Shown here: positions 51,207-61,400 of the stretch, in pieces
How positions within the stretch are numbered: the stretch's first letter is position 1
Layout: every line of letters starts with the position of its first letter
Source of the DNA: CAZYME01 sp964648115
GTDB lineage: Bacteria > Pseudomonadota > Gammaproteobacteria > Legionellales > Legionellaceae
Length of the DNA stretch: 64,000 nucleotides
Reading direction: 5' to 3'
NCBI GenBank assembly: GCA_964648115.1
Contig: CAZYME010000011.1
Span: 1 to 64,000, forward strand
Translations under genes and position numbers: made by a program
The notes under the pieces: generated by a model
Database searches by the model: none
Told to the model about the DNA's origin: nothing
The model's input: only the letters and a program-made list of their open reading frames with translations

Positions 51207-52283
51207 ATGACGTCCGTTGACATACCGCGTTCACATCAAACCCCTCAATCCAATCAAGATGACTTTCTTGATTATGCTTTATCGCACGGTTTTGGAGATT
51301 TACATTTCAAGGTTGATAAAGATACCGGTATGAAATCAATAGTAGCAATTCACAGTACTAAACTAGGCCCTTCTCTGGGTGGATGTCGTTTTATTGGATA
51401 TCCTAACACTACAACAGCAGTAAATGACGCTATGCGACTAGCTCGTGGCATGAGCTATAAAGCAGCTTTAGTTAATCTGCCTCTTGGTGGCGGTAAAGCG
51501 GTCATAATTCAGCCTCCAACAGCCTACGATCGAACAGCTTACATGCATAGTTTCGGAGAATTCGTTAACGACTTGGGTGGGCGCTACATTACCGCTTTAG
51601 ATAGCGGTACTCAGTTAAGCGATATGGATATAATCGCTCAGCACACAACTTATGTTGCAAGCTTAACGAGTCACAATGGGGATCCATCGCCATCAACCGC
51701 TGAAGGCGTAATACGTGGTATTCAAGCTGCAGTCTCTTTCAAATTAGGAAAAGATAATTTAAGCGGCTTACACATCGCCATCCAAGGCCTAGGGCATGTT
51801 GGTTTTCTCGTTGCACGTCATCTGCATAACTTAGGGGCTCGGCTTACAGTGGCAGATATTGCGCCTGGACTAGTAGAGCGTGCTGTTAAAGAATTTGGTG
51901 CGGAAGTTACCTCCACTGACGACATCCACAAAATACCTTGTGATGTTTTTTCCCCTTGCGCATTGGGTGCTGTTATCAACGACACCAGCATCAATCAATT
52001 GCAAACTACTGTTATAGCAGGCGCTGCGAATAACCAGCTTGCTCATACTTATCATGGGCAACAGCTTCATGATAAAGGTATTTTGTATGCGACAGATTAT
52101 GTTATCAATGCTGGTGGGCTTGTTTTTGCTGCTAGCAAATATTTACATACACCTGAGCATTTGGTTAACCAGCAGATTGATGGAATTGGCACCTCTTTAT
52201 TGGAGATTTTTACCCGTTCCGCGAAGGAAAATCGCCCAGTAAGTGAAATTGCTGACACTATGGCACAAGAAAAACTTGCTTAA
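51207..52283 (+). CDS. Leu/Phe/Val-type amino acid dehydrogenase
   Basis: This 358-residue NAD-dependent oxidative deaminase belongs to the Glu/Leu/Phe/Val dehydrogenase family. The substrate-binding segment LGPSLGGCRFIGYPN, the catalytic Lys in NLPLGGGKAVII and the Rossmann motif IQGLGHVGFLVARHL are present. It stands first before HPPD, FAH and MaiA genes, so a plausible job is to feed phenylalanine, tyrosine or leucine carbon into catabolism. Substrate specificity cannot be read from the sequence. Confidence 0.88.
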   Translation: MTSVDIPRSHQTPQSNQDDFLDYALSHGFGDLHFKVDKDTGMKSIVAIHSTKLGPSLGGCRFIGYPNTTTAVNDAMRLARGMSYKAALVNLPLGGGKAVIIQPPTAYDRTAYMHSFGEFVNDLGGRYITALDSGTQLSDMDIIAQHTTYVASLTSHNGDPSPSTAEGVIRGIQAAVSFKLGKDNLSGLHIAIQGLGHVGFLVARHLHNLGARLTVADIAPGLVERAVKEFGAEVTSTDDIHKIPCDVFSPCALGAVINDTSINQLQTTVIAGAANNQLAHTYHGQQLHDKGILYATDYVINAGGLVFAASKYLHTPEHLVNQQIDGIGTSLLEIFTRSAKENRPVSEIADTMAQEKLA

Positions 52284-52300
52284 GATATGGCTATAATTTG

Positions 52301-52963
52301 ATGAAGCACTTAAGTTTGACACCTGCTTTGTATGATTACATGCTGGATGTTTCATTGCATGAACATCCAGCATTAAAAGCACTGCGAGACGATACAGCTA
52401 AAATGTCGCTGGCAAACATGCAGGTAGCTCCTGAGCAAGCACAGTTTATGCAATTTCTGATTCGTTTAATAAAAGCGAAAAACATATTGGAATTGGGGAC
52501 TTTTGCTGGGTATAGTGCATTAGCTATGGCGTTGGCTATGCCAGAAGATGGCCATCTTATTACCTGTGATATTAATAGCGAATGGACGTGTAACGCGCCC
52601 TTTTTCTGGAAGCAAGCTAATCAGGAAAAAAAAATCGACTTGCGTTTAGCCCCAGCGCTGGAAACATTGCATCAGCTGCTGAAAGAAGGACGCGAGCATT
52701 CGTTTGATTTTATCTTTATCGACGCTGACAAAACGAATTATGTGAACTATTATGAACTGGCTCTTCAATTACTACATCCCTCAGGCCTTATTGCTATCGA
52801 CAATGTGCTTTGGGAGGGTAAAGTTATTGACCCGCAAGAGATAGGTGGGCAAACACGCGAAATCCGCAAATTGAATGAGCTTATAAAGCAAGATAGTCGA
52901 GTACACACAAGCATGCTACCCATTGCAGATGGGCTGTTTTTAATACAACTTAAAGATACTTGA
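52301..52963 (+). CDS. SAM-dependent O-methyltransferase (caffeoyl-CoA OMT-like)
   Basis: This 220-residue class I methyltransferase has SAM motif I LELGTFAGYSALAMAL, motif II LITCDIN, and the metal-binding DFIFIDADKTNYVNYYE and IAIDNVLWEGKV typical of the catechol/caffeoyl-CoA O-methyltransferase family. It starts 17 bp after the dehydrogenase gene, at the ATG at 52301 that follows a TTG. It may modify a catechol-like intermediate, but its role in the cluster is unknown. Confidence 0.88.
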   Translation: MKHLSLTPALYDYMLDVSLHEHPALKALRDDTAKMSLANMQVAPEQAQFMQFLIRLIKAKNILELGTFAGYSALAMALAMPEDGHLITCDINSEWTCNAPFFWKQANQEKKIDLRLAPALETLHQLLKEGREHSFDFIFIDADKTNYVNYYELALQLLHPSGLIAIDNVLWEGKVIDPQEIGGQTREIRKLNELIKQDSRVHTSMLPIADGLFLIQLKDT

Positions 52964-53025
52964 GTGAGTAAACTCCGCGGTCCTGGTCGCGGGATTTGAT
53001 AGTAGTTTAGATAAGGAGCGTCGTA

Positions 53026-54075
53026 ATGATTAAAGACACACAAGAAAATCCATGTGGCCTGGAAGGATTTGCTTTTCTTGAGTTCTCGGGATCCGACAAG
53101 GAAATGATAAAACGTCAATTTCTTTCGATGGGATTTCAACTTACGGCTACTCATGCAGAACAAGATATAAGCCTTTATCAACAGGGTACTATTCAATTTA
53201 TTATCAATAACGCCAGTGATTGCCAAGCACATAGACATGCTGAAATACATGGGACCGGCGCTTGTGCGATGGGGTTTAAAGTAAAAGATGCAGCGCTTGC
53301 GTATGAATATGCCATTAATCATGGTGGCATCCCTTTTAATGATAAAGAACATACTAATCACGGTCTGCTTGCTATAGAGGCTATTGGTGGTAGCGTTATA
53401 TATTTTGTCGATGCTCAGCATCAGCCTTTTGCCAATCAATGGGCAGAAAATCTTAAGCCGGTTTCTGGGCAAGACTCAACAGGATTGATGTTTATCGATC
53501 ACATTACCCATAATGTCTACCGGGGTAACATGGATAAGTGGGCTCGTTTTTATGAGTCCATTTTTAACTTTAGTGAAATTCGCTACTTCGATATTACAGG
53601 TAAACTGACGGGCCTCACTAGCCGGGCCATGGCTAGTCCTTGCGGAAATATTAAAATTCCTTTGAACGAGTCAAAAGATGATCGCTCTCAAATTGAAGAA
53701 TTCTTACATGAATACCGGGGTGAAGGGATTCAACACATTGCCTTGAGCTCTGACAATATTTACCACACTGTGAATGTCTTAAGAAAGCAAGGGGTTCGCT
53801 TTCTAGATGTCCCAGATACCTATTATGAAATGATTAATGACCGCGTTCCTTGGCACCAAGAACCATTGGCTCAATTACAAGAGGAACGAATTTTGATTGA
53901 TGGGGAAAAAGATCCTCAATTCGGATTATTATTACAAATTTTTACCGAAAACATATTTGGCCCCGTATTTTTTGAAGTTATTCAACGACGTGGCAACCAA
54001 GGATTTGGCGAAGGAAATTTCCAAGCATTGTTTGAGGCAATTGAACGTGACCAAATGAGGCGTGGAACATTATAG
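53026..54075 (+). CDS. hppD: 4-hydroxyphenylpyruvate dioxygenase (legiolysin-type)
   Basis: This 349-residue non-heme iron enzyme converts 4-hydroxyphenylpyruvate to homogentisate. Two vicinal-oxygen-chelate domains are visible. The iron ligands are His in MFIDHITHNVYRG, His in GIQHIALSSDNIY and Glu in GPVFFEVIQRRG; the C-terminal GFGEGNFQALFEAIE is diagnostic. In Legionella this is Lly (legiolysin), the source of homogentisate-derived brown pigment. A strong ribosome-binding site (AAGGAG) precedes the ATG. Confidence 0.96.
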   Translation: MIKDTQENPCGLEGFAFLEFSGSDKEMIKRQFLSMGFQLTATHAEQDISLYQQGTIQFIINNASDCQAHRHAEIHGTGACAMGFKVKDAALAYEYAINHGGIPFNDKEHTNHGLLAIEAIGGSVIYFVDAQHQPFANQWAENLKPVSGQDSTGLMFIDHITHNVYRGNMDKWARFYESIFNFSEIRYFDITGKLTGLTSRAMASPCGNIKIPLNESKDDRSQIEEFLHEYRGEGIQHIALSSDNIYHTVNVLRKQGVRFLDVPDTYYEMINDRVPWHQEPLAQLQEERILIDGEKDPQFGLLLQIFTENIFGPVFFEVIQRRGNQGFGEGNFQALFEAIERDQMRRGTL

Positions 54076-54087
54076 AAGGAATATGGT

Positions 54088-55080
54088 ATGAAATTAGCCA
54101 CTCTTAAAACAACAAATTGTCGCGATGGTGAACTATGCGTGGTCAGCAAAGATTTGACAGTTGCTTATTGTGTTCCCCAAATTGTGCCTACCCTGCAAAA
54201 TGCGCTTGAAAACTGGTCTACATTTGAACCGCAATTGAACCAGATTTATCAACAATTAAATGCTGGTGAATTACGGGATGTTTTTAATTTTGATTCAACG
54301 CTTATGGCATCTCCTTTACCCCGAGCTTATCAATGGGCGGATGGTAGTGCCTATGTCAATCATGTTGAGTTAGTCAGGAAAGCCCGTGGAGCAGAAATGC
54401 CTTCGAATTTTTGGACAGACCCTTTAATGTATCAAGGAGGCTCTGACGCTTTTCTAGGGCCACGCGATCCAATTCTTGCCACTGATGAGTCATTCGGAAT
54501 TGATTTTGAATCCGAGGTCGCTATTATTACAGATGACGTACCTATGGGAATTAACGCTGATGAGGCCGGGCAACATATCCGTTTATTGATGTTGGTCAAC
54601 GACGTTTCTCTGCGTAACCTGATACCCAATGAATTAGCCAAGGGCTTTGGTTTTTTCCAATCAAAGCCAGCCAGTAGTTTTTCTCCTGTTGCAGTGACAC
54701 CTGATGAGTTAGGGTCACATTGGGATGGCAAGCGCCTACATTTACCTTTATACAGCTACTTGAATGGCGAATTGTTTGGCCAACCCAACGCAGGCGAAGA
54801 CATGACATTCTCTTTTCCTGAACTGATTGCCCACGCAGCTAAAACTAGAAACTTAAGCTCTGGTACAATTATTGGATCTGGCACTGTCTCCAATCTTGAC
54901 CGCAGCAAAGGCTCATCTTGCATTGCCGAAAAACGCATGCTAGAAACGCTCGCAGATGGTAAACCCTCAACATCGTTCATGCGCTTTGGTGACACCATAC
55001 GCATTGAAATGAGTAATGAGCATGGGCAATGCATATTTGGAGCGATTGAACAGCAAGTTCGCAAGCCTGCTGAGGTGTGA
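54088..55080 (+). CDS. fahA: Fumarylacetoacetate hydrolase
   Basis: This 330-residue enzyme cleaves fumarylacetoacetate to fumarate and acetoacetate, the last step of tyrosine degradation. Metal-binding carboxylates of the FAH fold lie in GIDFESEVAIITDDV and LMLVNDVSLRN. The bacterial-type N-terminus MKLATLKTTNCRDGELCVVS and C-terminal SGTIIGSGTVSN and GDTIRIEM fit. It starts 12 bp after the HPPD gene. Confidence 0.95.
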   Translation: MKLATLKTTNCRDGELCVVSKDLTVAYCVPQIVPTLQNALENWSTFEPQLNQIYQQLNAGELRDVFNFDSTLMASPLPRAYQWADGSAYVNHVELVRKARGAEMPSNFWTDPLMYQGGSDAFLGPRDPILATDESFGIDFESEVAIITDDVPMGINADEAGQHIRLLMLVNDVSLRNLIPNELAKGFGFFQSKPASSFSPVAVTPDELGSHWDGKRLHLPLYSYLNGELFGQPNAGEDMTFSFPELIAHAAKTRNLSSGTIIGSGTVSNLDRSKGSSCIAEKRMLETLADGKPSTSFMRFGDTIRIEMSNEHGQCIFGAIEQQVRKPAEV

Positions 55081-55081
55081 T

Positions 55082-55714
55082 ATGAACCTTTACGATTATT
55101 ACCGTTCTACTGCGTGTTACAGGGTACGTATTGCATTAAATTTTAAAAATATAAGCTATACAACGCTTGCAGTGCATTTGGTTAATAATGGTGGTGAGCA
55201 AAACTCTCCTGAGTATCTCAAACATAATCCTCAAGGATTAGTTCCCACACTAGAAGAAAATGGGCATATTTTAAGACAATCATTAGCTATTATCGAATAT
55301 TTAGAAGAGATAAACCCAACCCCACCATTATTGCCACAACATCCCCTAGAACGCGCGCAAGTAAGATCTTTAGCGATGATTATTGCGTGCGATATGCATC
55401 CCCTTAATAATCTACGCGTATTACAACAATTACGTAGTCAATTTGAAGCAACCGAGGCACAGGTAACCGAATGGTATCACCTCTGGTTAAAAAAAGGCTT
55501 TGATGCTATCGAAAAACAACTAGGGGAATTACCACGTAAAAACCCTGTTTGTCAGGGCCAAAACATTAGTGTGGCTGATGTTTGCTTGATACCTCAGGTA
55601 TACAATGCCAAGCGCTTTAATTTTTCAATGGAAAATTATCCGTTGATTAATGAAATCAACGATTACTGCCTTACTAATCCAGCATTTAGTAGCGCAGCAC
55701 CTAGGGTTGGATAG
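55082..55714 (+). CDS. maiA: Maleylacetoacetate isomerase (zeta-class GST)
   Basis: This 210-residue glutathione-dependent enzyme isomerises maleylacetoacetate to fumarylacetoacetate. The N-terminal MNLYDYYRSTACYRVRIALN resembles the SSCxxRVRIAL motif (here STACYRVRIAL). NPQGLVPTLEENG and SLAIIEYLEE are typical GSH-site segments, and VADVCLIPQVYNAKRF is typical of the zeta class. The start is the ATG at 55082, directly after the FAH stop. Homogentisate dioxygenase (hmgA) is not in this cluster. Confidence 0.95.
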   Translation: MNLYDYYRSTACYRVRIALNFKNISYTTLAVHLVNNGGEQNSPEYLKHNPQGLVPTLEENGHILRQSLAIIEYLEEINPTPPLLPQHPLERAQVRSLAMIIACDMHPLNNLRVLQQLRSQFEATEAQVTEWYHLWLKKGFDAIEKQLGELPRKNPVCQGQNISVADVCLIPQVYNAKRFNFSMENYPLINEINDYCLTNPAFSSAAPRVG

Positions 55715-55723
55715 CAATTATAG

Positions 55724-55748
55724 TCCTTCTCCCCTTGAGGGGAGAGGA
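55724..55748. repeat. Inverted repeat between convergent genes
   Basis: TCCTTCTCCCC TTGA GGGGAGAGGA forms a near-perfect stem of about ten pairs with a TTGA loop. There is no T-run. It may act as a bidirectional transcription barrier after maiA. Confidence 0.6.
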
Positions 55749-55793
55749 ACCTAATATGGCTTTCCGTTTAGGCGGCATGAACAGTGACCTAAA

Positions 55794-56201
55794 TCATCGC
55801 CCAGCAAACATATAAAAGCCCCTGGTTATCAGGTAAATACCTATAATAGCCATGATAACCGCTATTATGTAATATCCAGACCCGGCAGCCAATTTTTTAG
55901 TTCTCTCTACCATTAATTCTGGAAATGCTAGCCAGATGATTGAGCGAATTAAAACAACCCAGCACAGGATAGTGACAACAACTCTAGGTTCCCATACCCA
56001 GAAATTATGAATAATTACCAAAAAAAGGCCAAGCATTAGCCCACCAGCCGAGGAGAAAAATATTCCACTATTTACGGCTTTCATATTACGCACCATTTCA
56101 CGGTAAAATTTTACCCGGCTTAGAAATACAATTGCCATAATCAACAGATACAGACCAAAAATTTGCTCAATTACAACACTATGAAAAAATGGCCCAAACA
56201 T
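55794..56201 (-). CDS. Uncharacterised four-helix inner-membrane protein (135 aa)
   Basis: Four hydrophobic segments are visible (about residues 8-27, 46-66, 75-93 and 110-130), with positively charged loops (SRVKFYREMVRNMK). The protein looks like a small integral membrane protein of unknown function. I do not recognise a named family. It is convergent with maiA. Confidence 0.7.
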   Translation of the reverse strand: MFGPFFHSVVIEQIFGLYLLIMAIVFLSRVKFYREMVRNMKAVNSGIFFSSAGGLMLGLFLVIIHNFWVWEPRVVVTILCWVVLIRSIIWLAFPELMVERTKKLAAGSGYYIIAVIMAIIGIYLITRGFYMFAGR

Positions 56202-56307
56202 ACTATCCTCCTTGATTGTTGTAGAATTACCATTAAAAACTGTTTCTATTTGAATTGCAAATCACACAAAATAAACAGTCAACCCACGTTTTTTTTAACC
56301 ACAGTCG

Positions 56308-56868
56308 CTAAAACCAAGCCTTTTTTAGCTGCACGGTCTCTACTCCATTAGCAGCATGCTGAAGCATTTTCCAAGTATTCTCACAGCGTTGTACATGCCC
56401 GATTAATGTTGTTTGCCTTTCACAACGATATCGCACGGGCAATCCATCATAGGATTCACTCGTCTCTATCGCTTGGCATTTCTCACCATTGATTAACTCA
56501 ACTGCCCAAGGGTATGCACGCGACATATCTAAGGTTTCATGGTGGCTGTTGTCTAAAGGGCTTGCTACCGTTATTTGTATACCTTGTGTTGACCATGGTG
56601 ACTCAGGACATACGGCATTTAAATGCGACCCGAAACGTTGAACAAAACATGGGTCATAGGTTTTGCCTTCAGCAACACACCGCCAAGCATCTTCACGCTT
56701 AATTAATTGAGACTGTGAGGAACATTCACCGGTTTTTTTAGAAACAATCGTCAAGGGCAGCTGATTTGCCCCTTCGGTCAATGGTCTATAAAAATTCAGT
56801 TCAGTATCATCAGCAAATAAGGGGGCTACCCATAAAATAGCAAAAAACCAAATAACTTCTCTCCGCAT
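56308..56868 (-). CDS. Uncharacterised exported Cys-containing protein (186 aa)
   Basis: A signal peptide (about 19 residues, ending LFA) precedes a chain with seven cysteines. The patterns DAWRCVAEGKTYDPCF, AVCPESPWS and YPWAVELINGEKC recur, from memory, in small secreted proteins of unknown function in several phyla (W-R-C..DPCF..VCP). It is divergent from asnS with a 74-bp spacer. Probably periplasmic. Confidence 0.72.
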   Translation of the reverse strand: MRREVIWFFAILWVAPLFADDTELNFYRPLTEGANQLPLTIVSKKTGECSSQSQLIKREDAWRCVAEGKTYDPCFVQRFGSHLNAVCPESPWSTQGIQITVASPLDNSHHETLDMSRAYPWAVELINGEKCQAIETSESYDGLPVRYRCERQTTLIGHVQRCENTWKMLQHAANGVETVQLKKAWF

Positions 56869-56942
56869 TGTTCCCTCCCTGTTTTTATTTAGTGTATTAT
56901 CCTGCTACAAAATTACCGTATATTTCAATTCCGGAGTACATG

Positions 56943-58346
56943 ATGACAGAGGTTTATACAATAAAACAATGCCTGGATGGGGAAGTCAGTGTTGATGAAA
57001 CTGTCACGGTGCGTGGTTGGGTAAAAACTAGGCGTGATTCAAAAGCTGGTTTGTCTTTTATAAGCTTGCATGATGGCTCGTGCTTTGCACCCATTCAAGT
57101 TGTTGCTACAGAAAGCCTCATTAATTACCCGAATGAGGTAGTAAAACTATCTGCTGGATGCGCAATCAGTGTGACAGGGAAATTAGTTGCTTCTCAGGGA
57201 AAAGGACAATCCTTTGAAATTCAAGCTGAAACTTTAGAGGTTGTTGGCTGGGTGGAAAATCCTGATAGCTACCCTATTCAAGCCAAACGTCATACGCTGG
57301 AATTTTTACGAGAAGTTGCCCATTTACGCCCTCGCACCAATACAATTAGTGCTGTCACACGAGTTCGTCATTGTTTATCTCAAGCTATTCATAGCTTTTT
57401 CGATGAACGCGGGTATTTTTGGGTACATACGCCTCTTATCACAGCAAGTGATTGTGAAGGTGCGGGTGAGCTATTTCGGGTTAGTACATTGGATTTAATG
57501 AACCCGCCTAAAAATGCTCAAGGACAAATTGATTTTAATAAGGATTTTTTTGGCCGGGAAACATTCCTTACTGTCTCTGGTCAATTAAACGTAGAAGCCT
57601 ACTGTTTAGCAATGTCAAAGGTTTACACATTTGGCCCGACATTCCGCGCCGAGAACTCCAATACCAGCCGACACTTAGCTGAATTTTGGATGGTTGAACC
57701 CGAAATAGCGTTCGCAAATCTTAATGATATCTGCGATCTGAGCCAAGCGTTGTTACGTTATTTATGCAAAACAGTGCTTGAAGAACGCGCTGATGACATG
57801 GGCTTTTTTAATCAATTTGTGTCACCTGGCTGCATCGAACGCCTTGAGCATGTTGCTCAATCCGATTTCGAGATATTGACTTACACTGATGCTATTCATG
57901 CACTGAAAAAGGCAGATCGAACCTTTGAATATCCAATAGAATGGGGCTTGGATTTGCAATCAGAACACGAACGTTACCTTGCTGAAGATTTATTTAAAAA
58001 ACCTGTGATCCTTACTGATTATCCAGAGAAAATAAAAGGTTTTTACATGCGCCTTAATGAAGATGGGCGGACGGTTGCAGCAATGGACGTTTTAGCACCT
58101 GGTATCGGTGAAATTATTGGTGGAAGTCAACGTGAAGAACGCTTAGATATATTGGATAAACGTATGGATGCCGTCAATTTAAACAAAGAACAATATCAAT
58201 GGTATCGCGATCTAAGACGCTACGGCACAGTTCCGCATGCTGGGTTTGGTTTAGGATTAGAACGCCTAGTCAGTTATGTAACTGGTGTTAGCAACGTTCG
58301 AGATGTTATCCCATTCCCCCGCACTCCTGGGCATGCTGATTTTTAA
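56943..58346 (+). CDS. asnS: Asparagine--tRNA ligase
   Basis: This 467-residue class II synthetase has an N-terminal OB-fold (TVRGWVKTRRDSKAGLSFIS). Motif 2 is in FGPTFRAENSNTSRHLAEFW, which with MVEPEIAF is diagnostic for AsnRS, and motif 3 is FGLGLERLVSYVTG. The start is set at the second of two adjacent ATGs, with GGAG seven bases upstream; the one at 56940 would add a Met. A longer reading to 56868 is rejected. Length equals E. coli AsnS (466). Confidence 0.97.
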   Translation: MTEVYTIKQCLDGEVSVDETVTVRGWVKTRRDSKAGLSFISLHDGSCFAPIQVVATESLINYPNEVVKLSAGCAISVTGKLVASQGKGQSFEIQAETLEVVGWVENPDSYPIQAKRHTLEFLREVAHLRPRTNTISAVTRVRHCLSQAIHSFFDERGYFWVHTPLITASDCEGAGELFRVSTLDLMNPPKNAQGQIDFNKDFFGRETFLTVSGQLNVEAYCLAMSKVYTFGPTFRAENSNTSRHLAEFWMVEPEIAFANLNDICDLSQALLRYLCKTVLEERADDMGFFNQFVSPGCIERLEHVAQSDFEILTYTDAIHALKKADRTFEYPIEWGLDLQSEHERYLAEDLFKKPVILTDYPEKIKGFYMRLNEDGRTVAAMDVLAPGIGEIIGGSQREERLDILDKRMDAVNLNKEQYQWYRDLRRYGTVPHAGFGLGLERLVSYVTGVSNVRDVIPFPRTPGHADF

Positions 58347-58393
58347 AGCAATTTTAATAAGAGATGCCACCTAAAGCACCTCCCAATCCTGAC

Positions 58394-58426
58394 AGGGTCT
58401 AAATGATATTAGACCCTCGTTCTTTT
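58394..58426 (+). terminator. Rho-independent terminator after asnS
   Basis: AGGGTCTAA, a six-base loop, TTAGACCCT, then TCGTTCTTTT. The nine-pair perfect stem and T-rich tail lie 48 bases past the asnS stop codon. Confidence 0.8.
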
Positions 58427-58467
58427 ATGGCCGATAAAACGTTAGGACGTGTTGATATATATGGATT

Positions 58468-61400
58468 CTAGGGGTGAGCACCAGCAGGTTTCAATTCATA
58501 ACTATCACCAGATGGTTTGCGAGTCTCAGCTTTAAAGAAAGTCCCTGCCACATATCGCGTTGTATTTGGTGGAGCAGATACTTTGCCTTGGCTTGCGAAT
58601 ACTTTTTCCGTGATGACCGCAAGGATACCATCAAGAGTAAGATAAGGGTCCTTTATTTTTTTTGTTACAAGCTCAAAGCAAATATGCTTGAGGTGTACTT
58701 CTCTGAGCTCATGAAGCCTAGGATTTGTGCATTCTGGATTTAAAATAAATTTCAATAAATCTCGAAGATCATCATCTATTTCTAAGTCATCTTTTAGATA
58801 AATAACCGAAAAAATATATCCCACGTTAAACAGAGTCAATTCTTCCGGCGGTTTCATCAAACAAATCTTTTGACTACAGGCATATTGTGTTGAGTTATTT
58901 AAGTTAATAAGACAAGCGGATGAGTTTAAAACCCGTTCTTTTCTAGTTGCTTCAATAGTATTTTTTAAACGATGCCGTGAAAAAACGAATCGAAAGTCTA
59001 TGGGTATTTCACCAAGTGAAGCTTTCACTGTCCACCAGTGGAAGTTCTCTTTAGGGCCCTGCGCTTGCATGCTAAACTTATGTAATTCAGGAACTAAGGA
59101 AGCCAATGTAACTAAGATCTCATACACCTGCTGTTGTTGATTCTCAACTGATAGTTCTCTCTCACATAAAAAAAGCTCCAAATCAAGATCTCTACCTGGC
59201 TTAAATCCGGAGGCTGCTGTACTCCCAACGATCGCCGAGACAACTCCATCAAGCTTTGTAAGCTCTGTGAGCAACCTTTCTAACGTAGAGAGGCCGAGCG
59301 GCCCCAGAAAATGCTTTATATTGATAGTGGTAGGCTCAGCAGCTAAAAGTAATATTGGGTTAGCGATAATGAATTCTGACAATAGTTTGGCTATTATTGG
59401 AGGGCCAGCTGGTCGAGGAAAAGCTATTTTGGCATTAAAACTCAACCAATCTTTCCATATAGTTTTCCTATCACGCATTGTAAGCTCGGAAGTGTCCAAT
59501 GCCCTTCTAAATAAAAAGTGCGGATTTTCACGTGTTTGTAATGCACTATCTATTATCATCTTTAAAAACTCAAAATCTCTTCCATTTATTATGCGTTTGA
59601 AAAATATAGCTAAGACTTGCTCCTCAGGGATTTTCTTATTAATGATATGAAGTTGTAATAAATTGTTGGTCAAGGAGTCGTGTAGCCAACCTCGTTCACG
59701 GTTCCAGAAGGCTGGGGTGAGAGCATCGTATGCTTGTTTTATATGAGGATCATCTAATTGATAGGTGTTGAGTATAATGGTAACAAGATTATAAAACTCA
59801 TCATGAGTTAAATTATCTTCTAAATTTACCAAACTTTTTAATTTATTTCTTTTTTTGCTGTCCTCTAAAAGTAATAAAGTAGGTTCTATCATTGATAGCT
59901 CAATAGTCGGAAAATCCTTTCTTTTTATAGCTTCATAGAGGCCCTTTAATAACTCAACCAGCTCGTCTGGGATCTCGACACGAGCTGGTGCCCCTGTCTT
60001 TTTAGGCGACCTTTTCTGCTGTTCTGCAGTAACTACAACCGCCGGGACATCATTGTCAGAAGGCCCTTTCTTTACAGAAGCTGCTGGTTCTGAAGCTAAT
60101 AGCATTGAGGCCTGTGGCGTAGCTTTGGGTGGTGTAACACATTTATTCAATTTTTGTATTTTTTTTGATGGAGACTTTTGCTTTAATAGCACTTGAAGTG
60201 TTGGATGCGAAAGGACCCTTTCTAGAAGCGTATTTGAACTCTCGGAGTTTTTAACCAAACAAAGCGTATCATGACAATATTCAAGAAATGCTAAAGCAAC
60301 ATCCTCATTATTAAACTCAATTTGATGATAATGCTTTATAAAATCATCTCTGATAAATAGCTTTAGCCAGATTTCTTGTTCACCTGAACGCTTAAATAGC
60401 CCCCTATCTGTTTTTGAACATAAGAAAGCCAATAGTTGCTTTAAATAACGTGGAAGGACTGCTTCAACAAACTTTTGCGCAGTTGTGCTCTGCAACTTGA
60501 TAAGCAAAGTGTATAAAAATGAGCTGCTCAACAACGAATCAGATAATTTTTTAATGTGCTTTATTAAAAGCTCGCATGCAGTATCGTTAAATAACAGAGG
60601 CAAAAATGGGTCAGTAATTTCCGTTGTTAAATCCACTAATAAACCATATAGTCCATTATCTTTAAAGGATAATTTAAATAATAAATCTAAGAAATCCTCT
60701 GCAGTATCTGCTGTTATACATCGAGCAATGGATTGTTGAAGTGCCAATTTAAGGGGCTTAAGCCCTGGTTTGGACCATAATGCAGTTATATTGGAATCGT
60801 CTTTATTATATTTGTGAAGTAACCAACGGCACAGTGACTCTATATTTTGTTTCTCCAATTTTGGCACTATGCTGACCACTAGGCCGATCAGGTCTTCAGT
60901 TTGTAACCAGCAACTAAGTGCTGATATTTCTTTGTCTGATGTATTTAATAAATTTCTTATAAATAAAGGGCTGTTTGTTAGTTCTGAGAGTAAAGCAGGA
61001 GGGGCTTCATTAAATAACTTCGCCAAAGCTGGTAACTTTTTTTTACTAATACCAGCCCCGCCCGAAAAGTAACAATTTTCAAAACTAACTACTTCATTAC
61101 TAGGCTTGTACTTCTGTAATGAATCTAGAAAGCCTAATACAGATTGTTTCGCCGTACTCTCTTCAACTGTGCTTGGTTGAAAATTAATGATATTTTCAAT
61201 TTTTTCTCTAAATAGCGGGGATAATATCAGGTTTGCCAGTATTTTTAGCTCATCATCTGAATACTTCCGAGCTGTAAAAAGCTTATGTAAACATCCTATA
61301 GATTGGAACATATTATATAATGCTGTAGGCGGTGCTATCGGATTTGATAGACAAGGGGTAGTAAGCGCGCCAAAAAAACCTGGAGAGCTTACAAATTCGT

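Noticed and set aside
52765..53472. 235-codon minus-strand frame across the O-methyltransferase/HPPD junction
   Set aside because: It lies antisense to two well-identified genes and lacks a coherent domain or start signal.
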